This document shows, in pieces, positions 15,581 through 16,162 of a stretch of DNA of 16,162 bases. Position 1 is the stretch's first letter; the number at the start of each line of letters is the position of its first letter. The stretch is from assembly GCA_021783435.1 (NCBI GenBank), contig JAJXUC010000086.1, positions 1 through 16,162 on the forward strand. The letters are read 5' to 3'. The notes beneath the pieces were generated by a model that was not told where the DNA came from, ran no database searches, and was given only the letters and a program-made list of their open reading frames with translations. The translations under genes were made by a program, and so were the position numbers. The DNA is from Pseudomonadota bacterium. GTDB taxonomy: Bacteria; Pseudomonadota; Gammaproteobacteria; Burkholderiales; Burkholderiaceae.

Positions 15581-16162
15581 CGGCGACAGCCCGCAACTGC
15601 CGCGCCCCGAGATCTATCGGGAACCCACCGATTCGGCGAGCTTCGGTGTCGTCGAAAAACCCCTGTCGCGCTTCGAGACCTGCTACAACAGCGCCGCGGT
15701 GCGCAAGACGGTCATCATCATCCTGCTGGCCATCGCCTGGGAAGTCGGCGCGCGCCTGATCAACAACAGCCTGCTGTTTCCGACCTTCTCGTCGACCATC
15801 ACCACTTTCATCAAAGGGATCGTCAGCGGCGAGTTGTTGGTCAAGATCTGGGTCTCTCTCAAAGTCCTGCTGACCGGCTATGCACTCGGCGTCGCACTGG
15901 CGGCGGTGCTGACCGCGTTCGGCGTGGCCACCCGCGTGGGCGCCGATTTTCTCGAGACCCTGACGGCAATGTTCAACCCGTTGCCCGCCATCGCACTGCT
16001 GCCGATTGCGCTGATCTGGTTCGGCCTGGGCGATGGCAGCTTGATTTTCGTGCTGGTGCACTCGGTGGTCTGGGCGGTGTCGCTGAACACGCAATCGGGC
16101 TTCCTGTCGGTGTCCAACACGCTGCGCATGGTCGGGCGCAACTACGGCCTGAGGGGCCTTCC
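15573..16162 (+). CDS. ABC transporter permease, NitT/TauT/SsuC type (cut by right edge)
   Basis: Inner-membrane channel subunit; 196 residues are present and the frame runs off the right edge. After a cytoplasmic N-terminal region of about 45 residues (PEIYREPTDSASFGVVEKPLSRF), the first TM helix is TVIIILLAIAWEVGARL. A periplasmic segment precedes VWVS-like KIWVSLKVLLTGYALGVALAAVL, the usual start of the binding-protein-dependent permease fold. NPLPAIALLPIALIWFGLGDGSLIF is highly typical of the TauC/SsuC group, and the GFLSVSNTLRMVGRNYGLRG stretch belongs to the coupling-helix (EAA) region. The ATG at 15573 lies inside the ATPase gene and has AGGAG 7 bases upstream. The ATPase and permease are translationally coupled. 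Confidence 0.93.
   Translation, partial: MPDGDSPQLPRPEIYREPTDSASFGVVEKPLSRFETCYNSAAVRKTVIIILLAIAWEVGARLINNSLLFPTFSSTITTFIKGIVSGELLVKIWVSLKVLLTGYALGVALAAVLTAFGVATRVGADFLETLTAMFNPLPAIALLPIALIWFGLGDGSLIFVLVHSVVWAVSLNTQSGFLSVSNTLRMVGRNYGLRGL

Overview
The window is GC-rich and looks like a beta-proteobacterial chromosome, most likely Burkholderiales and probably an Alcaligenaceae/Bordetella-like organism. The evidence is the engB / di-heme cytochrome c / resB arrangement (system II cytochrome c maturation), a groESL operon with a single CIRCE element, and the style of the zinc-ribbon and sulfonate-type genes. This taxonomic call is inference from gene content and protein style, not from a search.

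Layout. Positions 1-2522: on the minus strand a di-heme cytochrome c gene (1001-1711) lies upstream of resB (start 671, runs off the left edge), separated by a 329-base gap rich in inverted repeats. Divergent from the cytochrome is engB (1782-2522, plus), the ribosome-assembly GTPase, which carries a perfect 12-bp inverted repeat inside its coding region. Positions 2564-8599: four minus-strand genes, read right to left. They are a zinc-ribbon/single-TM protein with a C-terminal four-cysteine module (7463-8599, with a good sigma70 promoter at 8631-8659), a six-TM protein with a C-terminal zinc ribbon (6218-7354), a second N-terminal zinc-ribbon/single-TM protein (5165-6118), and a patatin-POTRA-beta-barrel protein resembling type Vd autotransporters (2564-5020). 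Positions 8718-10949: groES-groEL on the minus strand, with a CIRCE operator, an overlapping sigma32/sigma70-like promoter and a clear intrinsic terminator behind groEL.

Positions 11004-16162 form a catabolic and uptake cluster. A GntR/HutC-type regulator (minus) diverges from a plus-strand series: a UxaA-family small subunit and large subunit, then an ABC importer of the NitT/TauT/SsuA type (periplasmic binding protein, ATPase, and a permease cut by the right edge). The small/large subunit pair most resembles (2R)-sulfolactate sulfo-lyase, SuyA/SuyB. The cluster is therefore read as an importer bringing in sulfolactate or a similar C3 sulfonate, the lyase splitting it to pyruvate and sulfite, and the GntR protein sensing the substrate. 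A 37-bp nested palindrome overlapping a good sigma70 promoter (TTGACT-N17-TATTCT) lies in the divergent spacer and is the obvious operator candidate.

No tRNA, rRNA, insertion sequence, CRISPR array or prophage gene was seen. The most promising less-described elements are the SuyAB/ABC-importer/GntR module with its nested operator, and the group of three zinc-ribbon membrane proteins placed upstream of a patatin autotransporter.
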